From a virus: 24,434 bases of DNA. Positions 13,758-21,447 of the stretch are shown here, in pieces. Both the position numbers and the translations under genes were made by a program. The DNA lies in IMG/VR virus record IMGVR_UViG_3300010354_000631, positions 1 to 24,434 of that record; one strand, given 5' to 3'. The stretch's first letter is position 1. Every line of letters starts with the position of its first letter. Under the pieces are notes generated by a model. The model made no database searches. It was not told where the DNA came from and was given only the letters and a program-made list of their open reading frames with translations.

Positions 13758-14420
13758 ATGGAAAAACATTACGAATATGGTGATGCTAATCAACCAAGTA
13801 ATAGCAAGTCTACTAAAGAGCATAAATTCTTCGATAGAAATATAGAGATTAATAATCTTGAACAACTTGAGAAATTATTAATTACTCAATATGAAAGAAT
13901 TAATCGTGGAGAGATTATTAAGGGGAACAAAAATGAGCATACCCCTTGGGATCAATCTGGTAGTGCAACTACAATAAATTGGAATAAGTATAATGTCTTT
14001 CAATTCTATGATGAGAATATCTATACTCTTTTCAGAGCGGTAAGAGACATGACAGTTGATGCTTGTCAGCATTATGAATTAGATTTTATAAAAGAACAAT
14101 TTTATGTTCAGGGATGGTTCAATGTTAACTATAACCATATTGGAAAGTTAGATTGGCATGAACATGGTGGAGAAGGTGCACCACATTTCCATGGCTATTA
14201 TTGTGTAAAGGCAGAGCCATCTAAAACTCATTATAGAGTTTTTGAAAAAGAAATTGAAGTAAATAATAAAAATAACCGTGCCATTCTTTCAGAAACTGGC
14301 CATCCTCATGCAATGGGTGACTGGGATTGGGATGGACCAAGAATCACAATAGCATATGACGTAATTCCACTAAGATTTATACCAAAAGAGTGGGAACAAC
14401 ACTGGATACCACTAATCTAA
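13758..14420 (+). CDS. 2OG-Fe(II) oxygenase-like protein, 220 aa
   Basis: The C-terminal half has the pattern of phage 2-oxoglutarate/Fe(II) oxygenases: WFNVNYNHIGKLDWHEHGG (HxH at His134/His136), a glycine-turn strand HFHGYYCVKAEPSKTHY, then GHPHAMGDW (His182/His184), and PRITIAYDVIPL with Arg195 as the likely 2OG-binding Arg. This resembles the 2OG-FeII_Oxy_5 family, where 'H.H....SG.yYv' replaces the classical HxD. Such enzymes hydroxylate proteins, nucleobases or small molecules using 2OG, O2 and iron. The substrate is not known here. Possible targets are virion proteins from this block, including Pro-rich repeats (inference). The start has a modest GGATAA spacer; no other start fits better. 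Confidence 0.65.
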   Translation: MEKHYEYGDANQPSNSKSTKEHKFFDRNIEINNLEQLEKLLITQYERINRGEIIKGNKNEHTPWDQSGSATTINWNKYNVFQFYDENIYTLFRAVRDMTVDACQHYELDFIKEQFYVQGWFNVNYNHIGKLDWHEHGGEGAPHFHGYYCVKAEPSKTHYRVFEKEIEVNNKNNRAILSETGHPHAMGDWDWDGPRITIAYDVIPLRFIPKEWEQHWIPLI

Positions 14421-14430
14421 GGAGGAAGTT

Positions 14431-14544
14431 ATGGACGTAAGAATAGAAATTGCTGGTCAATATCAGTTCACTGTTATTAAAGAACTAGCAGATCTTCTGG
14501 CTAAAGAATGCCCAGATACAGTTAAACTTGTCATTGAGGAATAA
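14431..14544 (+). CDS. Small acidic protein, 37 aa
   Basis: ATG 14431 sits 7 nt after a perfect AAGGAGG (14419-14425), one of the best RBSs in the window. The product (MDVRIEIAGQYQFTVIKELA, then DLLAKECPDTVKLVIEE) looks like a beta strand followed by a helix. Its end carries the GAGGA that serves as RBS for the next gene. Too short to assign; the strong RBS and tight packing are the case for it being real. Confidence 0.6.
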   Translation: MDVRIEIAGQYQFTVIKELADLLAKECPDTVKLVIEE

Positions 14545-14547
14545 TTA

Positions 14548-14889
14548 ATGCGTATAGCATCTTTAACTTTCTTAATGCTATTAGTATCTTTGATGGTAGG
14601 TTTAGTGATCTATAAATATACTATAGACACAAGACTTACCATTAAAGAACTAAAAAAAGATCGTGATACCTATAGAAATAATATTTGGAATTTCATGAAG
14701 GGTATGGATAAAGAAAGAAAACGTATGGAACAAATAAATGAACAAACAAATAATTTGGCCTATACTAATTTAAAGAAAAAGATTAAAAAACTTCATGATG
14801 ACATAGAGGATACAGATTTTACAACTTTTGAAAATGTAAAAGAAGAAATTTTGTCTTCATTAAAGGATATAGACTCATATGGCGATTAG
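14548..14889 (+). CDS. Membrane-anchored coiled-coil protein, 113 aa
   Basis: A hydrophobic segment at residues 5-22 (SLTFLMLLVSLMVGLVIYKY) is followed by a long, highly charged helix (KELKKDRDTYRNNI, KGMDKERKRMEQINEQTN, LKKKIKKLHDDIEDTDF). The layout is an N-terminal membrane anchor with a coiled-coil domain on one face. It looks like an inner-membrane spanin in topology, but no partner gene is seen, and a monoderm host would not need one. Other ideas are a membrane-docking or superinfection protein. The gene overlaps the ferredoxin gene by 11 nt. Function unknown. Confidence 0.65.
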   Translation: MRIASLTFLMLLVSLMVGLVIYKYTIDTRLTIKELKKDRDTYRNNIWNFMKGMDKERKRMEQINEQTNNLAYTNLKKKIKKLHDDIEDTDFTTFENVKEEILSSLKDIDSYGD

Positions 14890-15082
14890 TATTAAAATAA
14901 ACAAAGATTGCCAGGCTTGGGGTCAATGTGTATTTGATGCTCCAGAAGTATTTGATTTAGTTGAAAGTGAAAGAAAGACCTGGAAGTATGTTGTAGATGA
15001 TTCTCTTTTAGAAAAAGTAAAGATGGCTCATTCTCATTGTCCAAATAGAGCAATTTCTTTCGAGGTGCTTAAAGATGAATAA
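14879..15082 (+). CDS. Small ferredoxin, three-Cys type, 67 aa
   Basis: The sequence IKINKDCQAWGQCVFDAPEVFDL ... KVKMAHSHCPNRAISFEV has the spacing of single-cluster bacterial ferredoxins that serve cytochromes P450 and similar enzymes: 'v..d.C.g.g.C...aPevF.l ... a...CP..AI'. Cys11, Cys17 and Cys54 are present. The fourth position of a [4Fe-4S] set (in the CxxxxxC loop) is Ala/Trp rather than Cys, so a [3Fe-4S] or three-Cys cluster is expected. It would carry electrons to an oxygenase or reductase. No P450 is present here; the partner may be elsewhere in the phage or a host enzyme. The 11-nt overlap with the gene before and 8-nt overlap with the gene after show a tight operon. Confidence 0.75.
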   Translation: MAISIKINKDCQAWGQCVFDAPEVFDLVESERKTWKYVVDDSLLEKVKMAHSHCPNRAISFEVLKDE

Positions 15083-15191
15083 AATTAAATGTTTAATTTT
15101 TGGTCACAGAATTGAAGAATCTTCTTGTCCATATACAATGAGGACATATCAAACCTGCATCCGTTGTGGATCTAAAGGTATTAAGTCTTAA
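15075..15191 (+). CDS. DUF1660-like zinc-finger protein, 38 aa
   Basis: ATG 15075 lies within the end of the ferredoxin gene. The product (MNKIKCLIFGHRIEESSCPY then TMRTYQTCIRCGSKGIKS) has Cys6, His11, Cys28 and Cys31. This is the 'K..C.lfGH.........C.RCG' pattern of DUF1660-type small prophage proteins, which probably bind one zinc ion. The role of the family is not known. Its short length is normal for the family. Confidence 0.65.
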   Translation: MNKIKCLIFGHRIEESSCPYTMRTYQTCIRCGSKGIKS

Positions 15192-15214
15192 CAATAAACA
15201 TAAACAGTAAGTTG

Positions 15215-15239
15215 AGAGTTTACAAAAATTAAAAACTCT
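15215..15239 (+). promoter_or_regulatory. Inverted repeat overlapping the reductase promoter (candidate operator)
   Basis: AGAGTTT (15215-15221) and AAACTCT (15233-15239) are perfect 7-bp inverted arms separated by 11 bases. The left arm covers the start of the -35 box, and the right arm lies in the spacer just before the -10. It could bind a repressor or form a weak hairpin. There is no match to an NrdR-type box. Confidence 0.45.
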
Positions 15240-15247
15240 GCTATACT
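15219..15247 (+). promoter_or_regulatory. Strong sigma-70-type promoter for the ribonucleotide reductase gene
   Basis: -35 TTTACA (15219-15224), 17-bp spacer, extended -10 TGC-TATACT (15239-15247). Transcription would begin near 15254, giving a leader of about 27 nt with AAAAGGAGA before the GTG start. It is the best plus-strand promoter in the window by consensus and spacing. Confidence 0.7.
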
Positions 15248-15280
15248 TACTCAATCACAGTTTTTAAAAAGGAGAAACAC

Positions 15281-17311
15281 GTGTCAGATTTTTTTAGTTT
15301 TCGTTTGCCAGATGAGTTCATTAATGAGTATAAAGACAAGGAGTCGCCTTTTGGTTTTATAGACGCTGGTGGTAACTCATTAGGAGAGATTACCTTTATT
15401 AGAACCTACTCAAGAATGAAGGAAGACGGAACTAAAGAGCGTTGGCACGAAGTTTGTCGTCGTGTAATCGAAGGTATGTATTCAGTACAAAAGAATCATG
15501 CTAAGGAAAACAGACTACCTTGGAATGACTATAAGGCTCAGAAGTCAGCACAAGAAGCATTCCAAAGAATGTTTGAATTAAAGTGGACACCACCAGGTCG
15601 TGGTATGTGGGCATTTGGAACCCCTATGACCATGGAGAAAAAGAACTCTGCAGCATTACAAAACTGTGCCATGGTTTCAACAAAGGACCTTGACAAGAAT
15701 GATCCAGGAGCATTATTTGCTTGGGTTATGGACGCATTGATGCTTGGCATTGGTGTAGGGTTTGACACAGTAGGACAGGATAAGAATTTTCATATTTATG
15801 CACCTACAGAGCCAATTGTCACCTATGAAATACCAGACACACGTGAAGGCTGGGTTGAATCAGTTCGTCTTCTCCTGAACTCATTCCTTAGACCAAATCA
15901 AAATATACAGGAATTTAATTATGATCTAATACGTCCACTGGGAGCACCCATTAAGGGCTTTGGAGGGGTTGCTAGTGGCCCAGAACCATTAATTAGGTTA
16001 CACAACAACATACGCACCGTCATTGGCTCTAGAAATGGCGAGACGCTTGATTCTAGGGCTATTGTTGATATTGTTAATTTAATTGGAACATGTGTTGTGG
16101 CAGGAAATGTTAGAAGGTCTGCAACACTTGCCCTTGGTTCTTCTGGAGACGAAAATTTTATTAATTTAAAAAATCCAGAAATGTTTCCAGAACGAAACTC
16201 CTTTGACCCAGAAAATCCAGGTTGGGCATGGATGTCAAATAATTCTATATCTGCAACAGTTGGAACAAATTATGAGCAATATGTTGACAGAATAGTAGAT
16301 AACGGAGAGCCAGGATTTATCTGGCTTGATGTAGCAAGAAACTATGGCAGACTTAAGGATGCGCCAGACGGTAAGGATTATAGAGTTATGGGCTTTAATC
16401 CTTGTGCAGAGCAGCCATTAGAGTCATACGAACTCTGTACACTTGTAGAAGTACATTTAAATCGTCATGAATCCAAGGAAGACTTTTTGCGTACCCTTAA
16501 GTTTGCCTATCTTTATGGCAAAACAGTAACTCTTGTACCAACACATTGGCAACAGACAAATGGAATTATGCAACGAAATCGTCGTATCGGTACATCACTT
16601 ACTGGTATCGCATCATTCTCTGATAAAAATGGTTTGCCAACAGTTCGTGAATGGATGGATGAGGGATATAATACAATACGTAAATATGATCATCAATATT
16701 CAGAATGGCTGTGTGTGCGTGAGTCAATTCGTGTAACGACAGTTAAGCCTTCGGGTTCAGTATCAATTCTTTCTGGTGCAACCCCTGGGGTACATTGGGG
16801 TCCAGGAGGAAACTTCTTCCTTCGTGCAATTAGATTTGGTGAAACAGATCCAATGATGCACCTATTTAAGGCTGCAGGTTATAAAATAGAAAAAGACCTA
16901 GTTTCAGCAAATACATCAGTTGTATATTTTCCAGTAAAATCAGGACATGCAAGATCAGAAAAGGATGTAACACTATTTGAAAAGATTGCTCTTGCAGCAA
17001 CCGCTCAAAAATATTGGTCAGATAATGGTGTTTCTGTAACATTATCCTTCGATAAGGAAACAGAGTCAAAGCATGTCGCACCAGCACTACACATGTATGA
17101 GGGACAACTAAAGGCTGTTTCTTTCTTACCCATGGGCAACACGGTATATCCACAACAACCGTATACACAAATAACAGAGCAAGAATATAATGAATATATT
17201 GGAAAAATCAAGAAAATTGATTGGTCTGCAATATATGACGGTGTAGATAATCTAGAGGCTCAAGGCGAGGCTTACTGCACAACAGATGCTTGCGAAATAA
17301 AAATCTCGTAG
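15281..17311 (+). CDS. nrdJ: Class II (adenosylcobalamin-dependent) ribonucleoside-triphosphate reductase
   Basis: 676 residues, GTG start behind AAAAGGAGA. It makes deoxyribonucleotides for phage DNA using B12. It resembles the monomeric Lactobacillus leichmannii-type enzyme (739 aa). QNCAMVST holds Cys129 (equivalent to Cys119). FNPCAEQPLESYELC holds Asn373, Cys375, Glu377 and Cys386; the 11-residue gap between the radical Cys and its disulfide partner matches Cys408/Cys419 of that enzyme. The C-terminal redox pair is Cys666/Cys671 in YCTTDACEIKIS, again with the reference spacing. The shorter length hints at a reduced allosteric region. A class II enzyme works with or without oxygen and needs host cobalamin. 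The gene sits, unusually, between tail-adhesin and head genes and has its own promoter. Confidence 0.92.
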   Translation: MSDFFSFRLPDEFINEYKDKESPFGFIDAGGNSLGEITFIRTYSRMKEDGTKERWHEVCRRVIEGMYSVQKNHAKENRLPWNDYKAQKSAQEAFQRMFELKWTPPGRGMWAFGTPMTMEKKNSAALQNCAMVSTKDLDKNDPGALFAWVMDALMLGIGVGFDTVGQDKNFHIYAPTEPIVTYEIPDTREGWVESVRLLLNSFLRPNQNIQEFNYDLIRPLGAPIKGFGGVASGPEPLIRLHNNIRTVIGSRNGETLDSRAIVDIVNLIGTCVVAGNVRRSATLALGSSGDENFINLKNPEMFPERNSFDPENPGWAWMSNNSISATVGTNYEQYVDRIVDNGEPGFIWLDVARNYGRLKDAPDGKDYRVMGFNPCAEQPLESYELCTLVEVHLNRHESKEDFLRTLKFAYLYGKTVTLVPTHWQQTNGIMQRNRRIGTSLTGIASFSDKNGLPTVREWMDEGYNTIRKYDHQYSEWLCVRESIRVTTVKPSGSVSILSGATPGVHWGPGGNFFLRAIRFGETDPMMHLFKAAGYKIEKDLVSANTSVVYFPVKSGHARSEKDVTLFEKIALAATAQKYWSDNGVSVTLSFDKETESKHVAPALHMYEGQLKAVSFLPMGNTVYPQQPYTQITEQEYNEYIGKIKKIDWSAIYDGVDNLEAQGEAYCTTDACEIKIS

Positions 17312-17313
17312 TA

Positions 17314-17322
17314 TGATAAAAT
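17314..17322 (+). promoter_or_regulatory. Extended -10 (TGA-TAAAAT), leaderless-type, for the gene at 17332
   Basis: The box follows the reductase stop and ends 9 nt before ATG 17332, with no SD between. The overlapping TATGAT at 17312 is a second possible hexamer. Confidence 0.45.
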
Positions 17323-17331
17323 AGACTCATA

Positions 17332-20300
17332 ATGTCTAGTCCATCAAATCTATACGCAGAAAAGGTATTTTCGGAACATCCGACAGTTCTTTGGGCATTA
17401 GATGATCAGGCAGACTACATATCTCTAATATCTGAAAATGACCGTAAAGTATACAACTGGACAGTAACTGGTGGAACTGCAGCACTAGAGACTTCCATTA
17501 TAGATGAACCATTTCCACTATCTGCAACAACAAAGTTAGTAGGAAATGTAACAACTGAAGACTATTCTAAAGTTGTATGTGTCAGCAATGATGTATTTAA
17601 TTTAGAAGATCTAAACACCTATATGGGAACATTTTCTATAGGATCTTATGTGTACTCTGACAGCCCCTATATTTCTGGTATTGAAATTGGATATCAGTAT
17701 TATGATGAAACAACTGCATCTATTGTAGAAAAATTAAAAAATTATGGAACTTCTGTTTATGGAAGATGGATATTTGTATCTGAGACATTTAATATACCAT
17801 CTGAGATAGCAGCAGTAAAATTGGTTATAAAAATTAATTATATTGGTGGAGCAGAATCCACAGACGACTATGTATTTTTTGTTAATGGTATTACTGCTGG
17901 TCAATGGTCAGAAGAATTTAACTCTAGTTCTCTTGGATCAAACAAGATCGCTCTTCCATCAACAATAGCATTAGACCAATCATTTGTAATAGAAGCATCG
18001 TCATATGGTTTGCAAGAAACTCCTGGTTATTATTTTATAAACGATAACTCATTAGTTGCAAAAAATTCTGGTATACCAATTGTATATGGGTCAAGCAATA
18101 CAACCATTCTATATCCTAATAACAACAAGCCATCACTAATAATTCCTGGTTATGGGTTCTTAAACAATTCTGGTAAATTTAAAGAATATACAGTAGAAAT
18201 GTGGCTAAGAGTAAATTCTGATTCATTTACAAGAAAAAGAATTTTTGGGCCAATAGCATCAACAGACGGACTATATGTTGAGGGACCGTTTATATTACTA
18301 AAAATTGGTAATAATTTTGCATCACATTATATTGGAGAATGGACAAGGCCCATGATTGTTCATATTAAATATAGTAACAATACTGCCTCATTAATGATTA
18401 ATGGGGAAGAAGTTATATCATTAAATATTATTACATCAGATCTTTCTTTTCCAGATATACTTTCAGACCAGGGAAAGACTCAAGATTGGTTGGGCTTTTA
18501 CGCTTACGAAGATGTAACCCCAATAGAGGTTGACTGTGTATCTATTTATTCTTATCCAGTTCCATCTTTAGTTGCAAAAAGAAGGTTTGTATACGGACAA
18601 GGAGTCGAGGTACCAGAAAATATTAATGCATCATATAGCGGAACCTCTATGTTTATAGATTATCCTTTTGCCGATTATGCAAATAACTATATGTATCCAG
18701 ACCTTGGATCTTGGTCTCAGGCATCTATAGACAACCTATCTGTTAATAAAAATTTTTTAACAACTAAAGAATACTCTTTGCCAGAAATATTTTTAAGTAA
18801 TAAAACAACAGAAGAGTTGTATGCTGCATGTAAGAATCTTCCAACAGAAGATAACTTATATCTAAGACTTAAGCCATCAGGCTGGGATACTACAACTGGC
18901 TACTTACTGTTTAATGATATTTCATTGCTAACATCTTCAAAGGCATTTTATGGTATCTTTAAAGCATTGAATGTTAGCGGAACCAAAATTTTATTTAGAA
19001 TAGACAACTCAGTTACAAAAGAATATTTCAGTATTGAACTTGTTCCAAGCACAACTGCTTCTGGAAATGAAATAAAGTATTTACATAAATATGAAAAGGT
19101 TCAGGAAAATGGATCTGTAGTTGATCAGATAGATGTTATATATACTTCAAATCCGATATCTGTCGGCGAGGACTTTGTTGCTGGAATTGATGTACCAACT
19201 TTTATTTCTGGTTTTGGAGGAAGGTTAACATCATTTTTTGGTAATCTTTCTTCAGCAAAATTATATGTAGGTGGTTGTAAAGAATTAACTAACACTTTTG
19301 ATGGAAATATTTATCATGTTGGATTTTGTAGTAGCAAAAACTTTTTACCAATTTCGCACGTCTTTAATTCTACATTAGGAATTCCAGCAGATTTTGAAAA
19401 TATCTTCAACCTATATTCCTCTCAAGTAGACTATGATGCTGGAGAATATTATGGAACCAATCAATATTTTTGGCTATATATATTAGATGGAGGATCTCCA
19501 ACATCTTTTGCAAGCAATACATTAGATCTTCATACTGCAAGTTATACACTTTCACCAGTTCTTGATTTTAACAAGTTTTCTTTAGGTATAGATATCCAGG
19601 GAACCTGGGAAGATCAAATACCGCTTTCTTATTTTGCAAAGTATGTAACAGATGCAAGAGGTGATTCATACTACGATTTAGATTTTATACAGTTTAATTT
19701 AAATTATCCAGCACCATCAATATTTTTAGAACAAGAAACAGAAGGTACATGGAATTACGGAGAACTACACTCTGAGTATTCAAACCCAATTCTAAGAACG
19801 TATGAGTCGTTAGATAACCATCTATTTACAGGATACCTTAATTACGAAGATTTAAAAAATAGATCTCAAAAAAATTATAAATACGATACGTCAAATTCTT
19901 TGGTTAAGTCATACATAACATTTCAGTATATAGCAACAGGTGCTAATGCACCAGATTCATTTTTTATAAACAAAGAACTAGCACCAAAAAATGGAATCAT
20001 TGATCCACAAGATGACTGGGTTCAAACAAAATATGAGATTGTAGACAATATGCTTATATATCCACCAAGGGGTGCAAAGTTTGAGGACTTGTCTATTGTT
20101 GTAGAACTAAACTTTAAGGTTAAGAATATTTTAAAGAATAAGGTTCAAGTTAAAAAATTACAACTTGCTTCTCAGGCATTTAATGATGTATCGCCAAATG
20201 AAATTGGAACAAGATTTGCTGTACCAATTTATCCTTATAGAAAAACTGGGTTTTACTATGATTTTAAAAATCAAAATCCTTTTACTATATACAAGGGAAG

Positions 20301-21060
20301 TTCTCCATATCTTTATTTAACAAGATATTCTGGCATTCAGGTTCGTGGTCAATATGACCCAGTTATAAATAGAGGAATATTTGTTCCCATAAATCCTGGA
20401 TCTGCATCAAATTATAAAGTGATGGCTATGCAAGCAGCAATTAGATTTGATGAAGACTTTTTCCCATATGCACCAACACAAATCTTTGAAATAGAAAGCA
20501 AGGATAATCTAATTAAATTTTTTATGGTTGCATCACATCCAGACGGAAAGAGAGCAAGAATATATGCAATTAATGCAAAGACTGGACAAGTGGAAGAGGG
20601 CATAGGATTTTATCTAAATGGAAAAATAGTCAAGGATCCAACAATAACTGTTAAAGAATGGTCTATGCTTGGTATTTCATTTTCTAGTTTATTAGATTTT
20701 AGTAACTATGTTGGTTCTATTAAAATCAATGGGCCTCTTCTTGTTAATCTTGTTTCGCATTATAAATCAACTAACCTTCAGGAAGTTCAAAATGTTATAG
20801 AAAGGCCATGGTTTAGGGTTAAAAGAGACGGCGGGTTACAGTTTGACTGGCAGTACTGGGAGTCTGCATATATTTGGCAGGGTGTATTGGTCCTATCAAC
20901 AACATCTTATTATGGTGTAAAACCATCAGATATTTATAAAAGTTATACAGGAACCAATAAAATTATAGTTGACGATACAAGAGAGTTTAGGCTAAACTCG
21001 TATCAATATAAGGTCTATGCAGATATTTCGTGGCAGTCAAAGATCCAAAATGCCGTATAG
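17332..21060 (+). CDS. Giant LamG/concanavalin-like virion protein, 1242 aa
   Basis: The start PSNLYAEKVFSEHPTVLWALDD is a recurring opening of large phage virion proteins. Beta-sandwich (LamG/concanavalin A-like) domains are visible, most clearly near residues 280-400 (FKEYTVEMWLRV, IVHIKYSNNTASLMINGEEV, DWLGFYAYED) and again near the C-terminus (QAAIRFDEDFFP, IEVESK-like strands, EWSMLGISFSSL). Such domains bind sugars or form fibre tips. The composition is rich in Tyr, Ser, Asn and Phe, with few Cys. It lies directly before the portal region rather than in the tail block, so it may be a capsid- or vertex-bound fibre or a displaced minor tail protein. Codons include many AGA, unlike the fibre at 6365. 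The exact virion position is unknown. Confidence 0.75.
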   Translation: MSSPSNLYAEKVFSEHPTVLWALDDQADYISLISENDRKVYNWTVTGGTAALETSIIDEPFPLSATTKLVGNVTTEDYSKVVCVSNDVFNLEDLNTYMGTFSIGSYVYSDSPYISGIEIGYQYYDETTASIVEKLKNYGTSVYGRWIFVSETFNIPSEIAAVKLVIKINYIGGAESTDDYVFFVNGITAGQWSEEFNSSSLGSNKIALPSTIALDQSFVIEASSYGLQETPGYYFINDNSLVAKNSGIPIVYGSSNTTILYPNNNKPSLIIPGYGFLNNSGKFKEYTVEMWLRVNSDSFTRKRIFGPIASTDGLYVEGPFILLKIGNNFASHYIGEWTRPMIVHIKYSNNTASLMINGEEVISLNIITSDLSFPDILSDQGKTQDWLGFYAYEDVTPIEVDCVSIYSYPVPSLVAKRRFVYGQGVEVPENINASYSGTSMFIDYPFADYANNYMYPDLGSWSQASIDNLSVNKNFLTTKEYSLPEIFLSNKTTEELYAACKNLPTEDNLYLRLKPSGWDTTTGYLLFNDISLLTSSKAFYGIFKALNVSGTKILFRIDNSVTKEYFSIELVPSTTASGNEIKYLHKYEKVQENGSVVDQIDVIYTSNPISVGEDFVAGIDVPTFISGFGGRLTSFFGNLSSAKLYVGGCKELTNTFDGNIYHVGFCSSKNFLPISHVFNSTLGIPADFENIFNLYSSQVDYDAGEYYGTNQYFWLYILDGGSPTSFASNTLDLHTASYTLSPVLDFNKFSLGIDIQGTWEDQIPLSYFAKYVTDARGDSYYDLDFIQFNLNYPAPSIFLEQETEGTWNYGELHSEYSNPILRTYESLDNHLFTGYLNYEDLKNRSQKNYKYDTSNSLVKSYITFQYIATGANAPDSFFINKELAPKNGIIDPQDDWVQTKYEIVDNMLIYPPRGAKFEDLSIVVELNFKVKNILKNKVQVKKLQLASQAFNDVSPNEIGTRFAVPIYPYRKTGFYYDFKNQNPFTIYKGSSPYLYLTRYSGIQVRGQYDPVINRGIFVPINPGSASNYKVMAMQAAIRFDEDFFPYAPTQIFEIESKDNLIKFFMVASHPDGKRARIYAINAKTGQVEEGIGFYLNGKIVKDPTITVKEWSMLGISFSSLLDFSNYVGSIKINGPLLVNLVSHYKSTNLQEVQNVIERPWFRVKRDGGLQFDWQYWESAYIWQGVLVLSTTSYYGVKPSDIYKSYTGTNKIIVDDTREFRLNSYQYKVYADISWQSKIQNAV

Positions 21061-21062
21061 TA

Positions 21063-21071
21063 TGGTATACT
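21063..21071 (+). promoter_or_regulatory. Extended -10 (TGG-TATACT), leaderless-type, for the gene at 21079
   Basis: The box ends 7 nt before ATG 21079, with no SD. The same TGG extension is used at 4675 and 5226. It also argues that the upstream GTG at 21073 is not the start, since that codon would begin only 1 nt after the hexamer. Confidence 0.5.
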
Positions 21072-21078
21072 TGTGGTT

Positions 21079-21447
21079 ATGAAAGACCCTAAAAAGCCAA
21101 ATATAGGTAAAACTAAAATAAAAGTCATAGACAAGAACTATGACTGGGGTGTTTATGTTTGGAAAAAGTCAAATGGTAAGTGGTTTACAGATGGACAAGG
21201 AAATGTCTTAAATATACCAGCCATGAAGGGTGATATCGCCAAAATTGCAGAATTAAAACAGGCTGCAGCACATTATGGTGAGCCAGACGGAGAAGCAATA
21301 TTTTTTGCTGGATTAAACAGAATCTCGGATGAAGAATATGCGGAACAGCAAGAGAGAATGCGTCAGGGTCTAATCCCAAATCTAAACGATCTTGGTGCAG
21401 TGCATGCAGCACAACAAACAATTAAGCGTTATGGAGCACAAGACTAA
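21079..21447 (+). CDS. Small conserved pre-portal protein, 122 aa
   Basis: ATG 21079 is chosen over the in-frame GTG at 21073 because of the -10 spacing. The protein has a Lys-rich beta N-terminus (KKPNIGKTKIKVIDKNYDWG, VYVWKKSNGKWFTDGQGNVL), then NIPAMKGDIAKIAELKQAAA and YGEPDGEAIFFAG, then EEYAEQQERMRQGLIPN. This arrangement, with VVNIPAM.GDI, YGEPDG and RM..GLIP, is one I associate with small proteins upstream of portal genes in phages of this type. Role unknown; it may help portal or packaging assembly. The stop overlaps the portal start (TAATG). Confidence 0.65.
   Translation: MKDPKKPNIGKTKIKVIDKNYDWGVYVWKKSNGKWFTDGQGNVLNIPAMKGDIAKIAELKQAAAHYGEPDGEAIFFAGLNRISDEEYAEQQERMRQGLIPNLNDLGAVHAAQQTIKRYGAQD

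Noticed and set aside
14548-14889. Inner-membrane spanin
   Set aside because: Only the topology matches. No embedded or adjacent outer-membrane lipoprotein gene was seen, and the likely host has one membrane.
15192-15280. NrdR box or cobalamin riboswitch before the reductase gene
   Set aside because: The gap is too short for a B12 riboswitch, and no ACA...TGT-type NrdR pair is seen; only the unrelated 7-bp inverted repeat is present.
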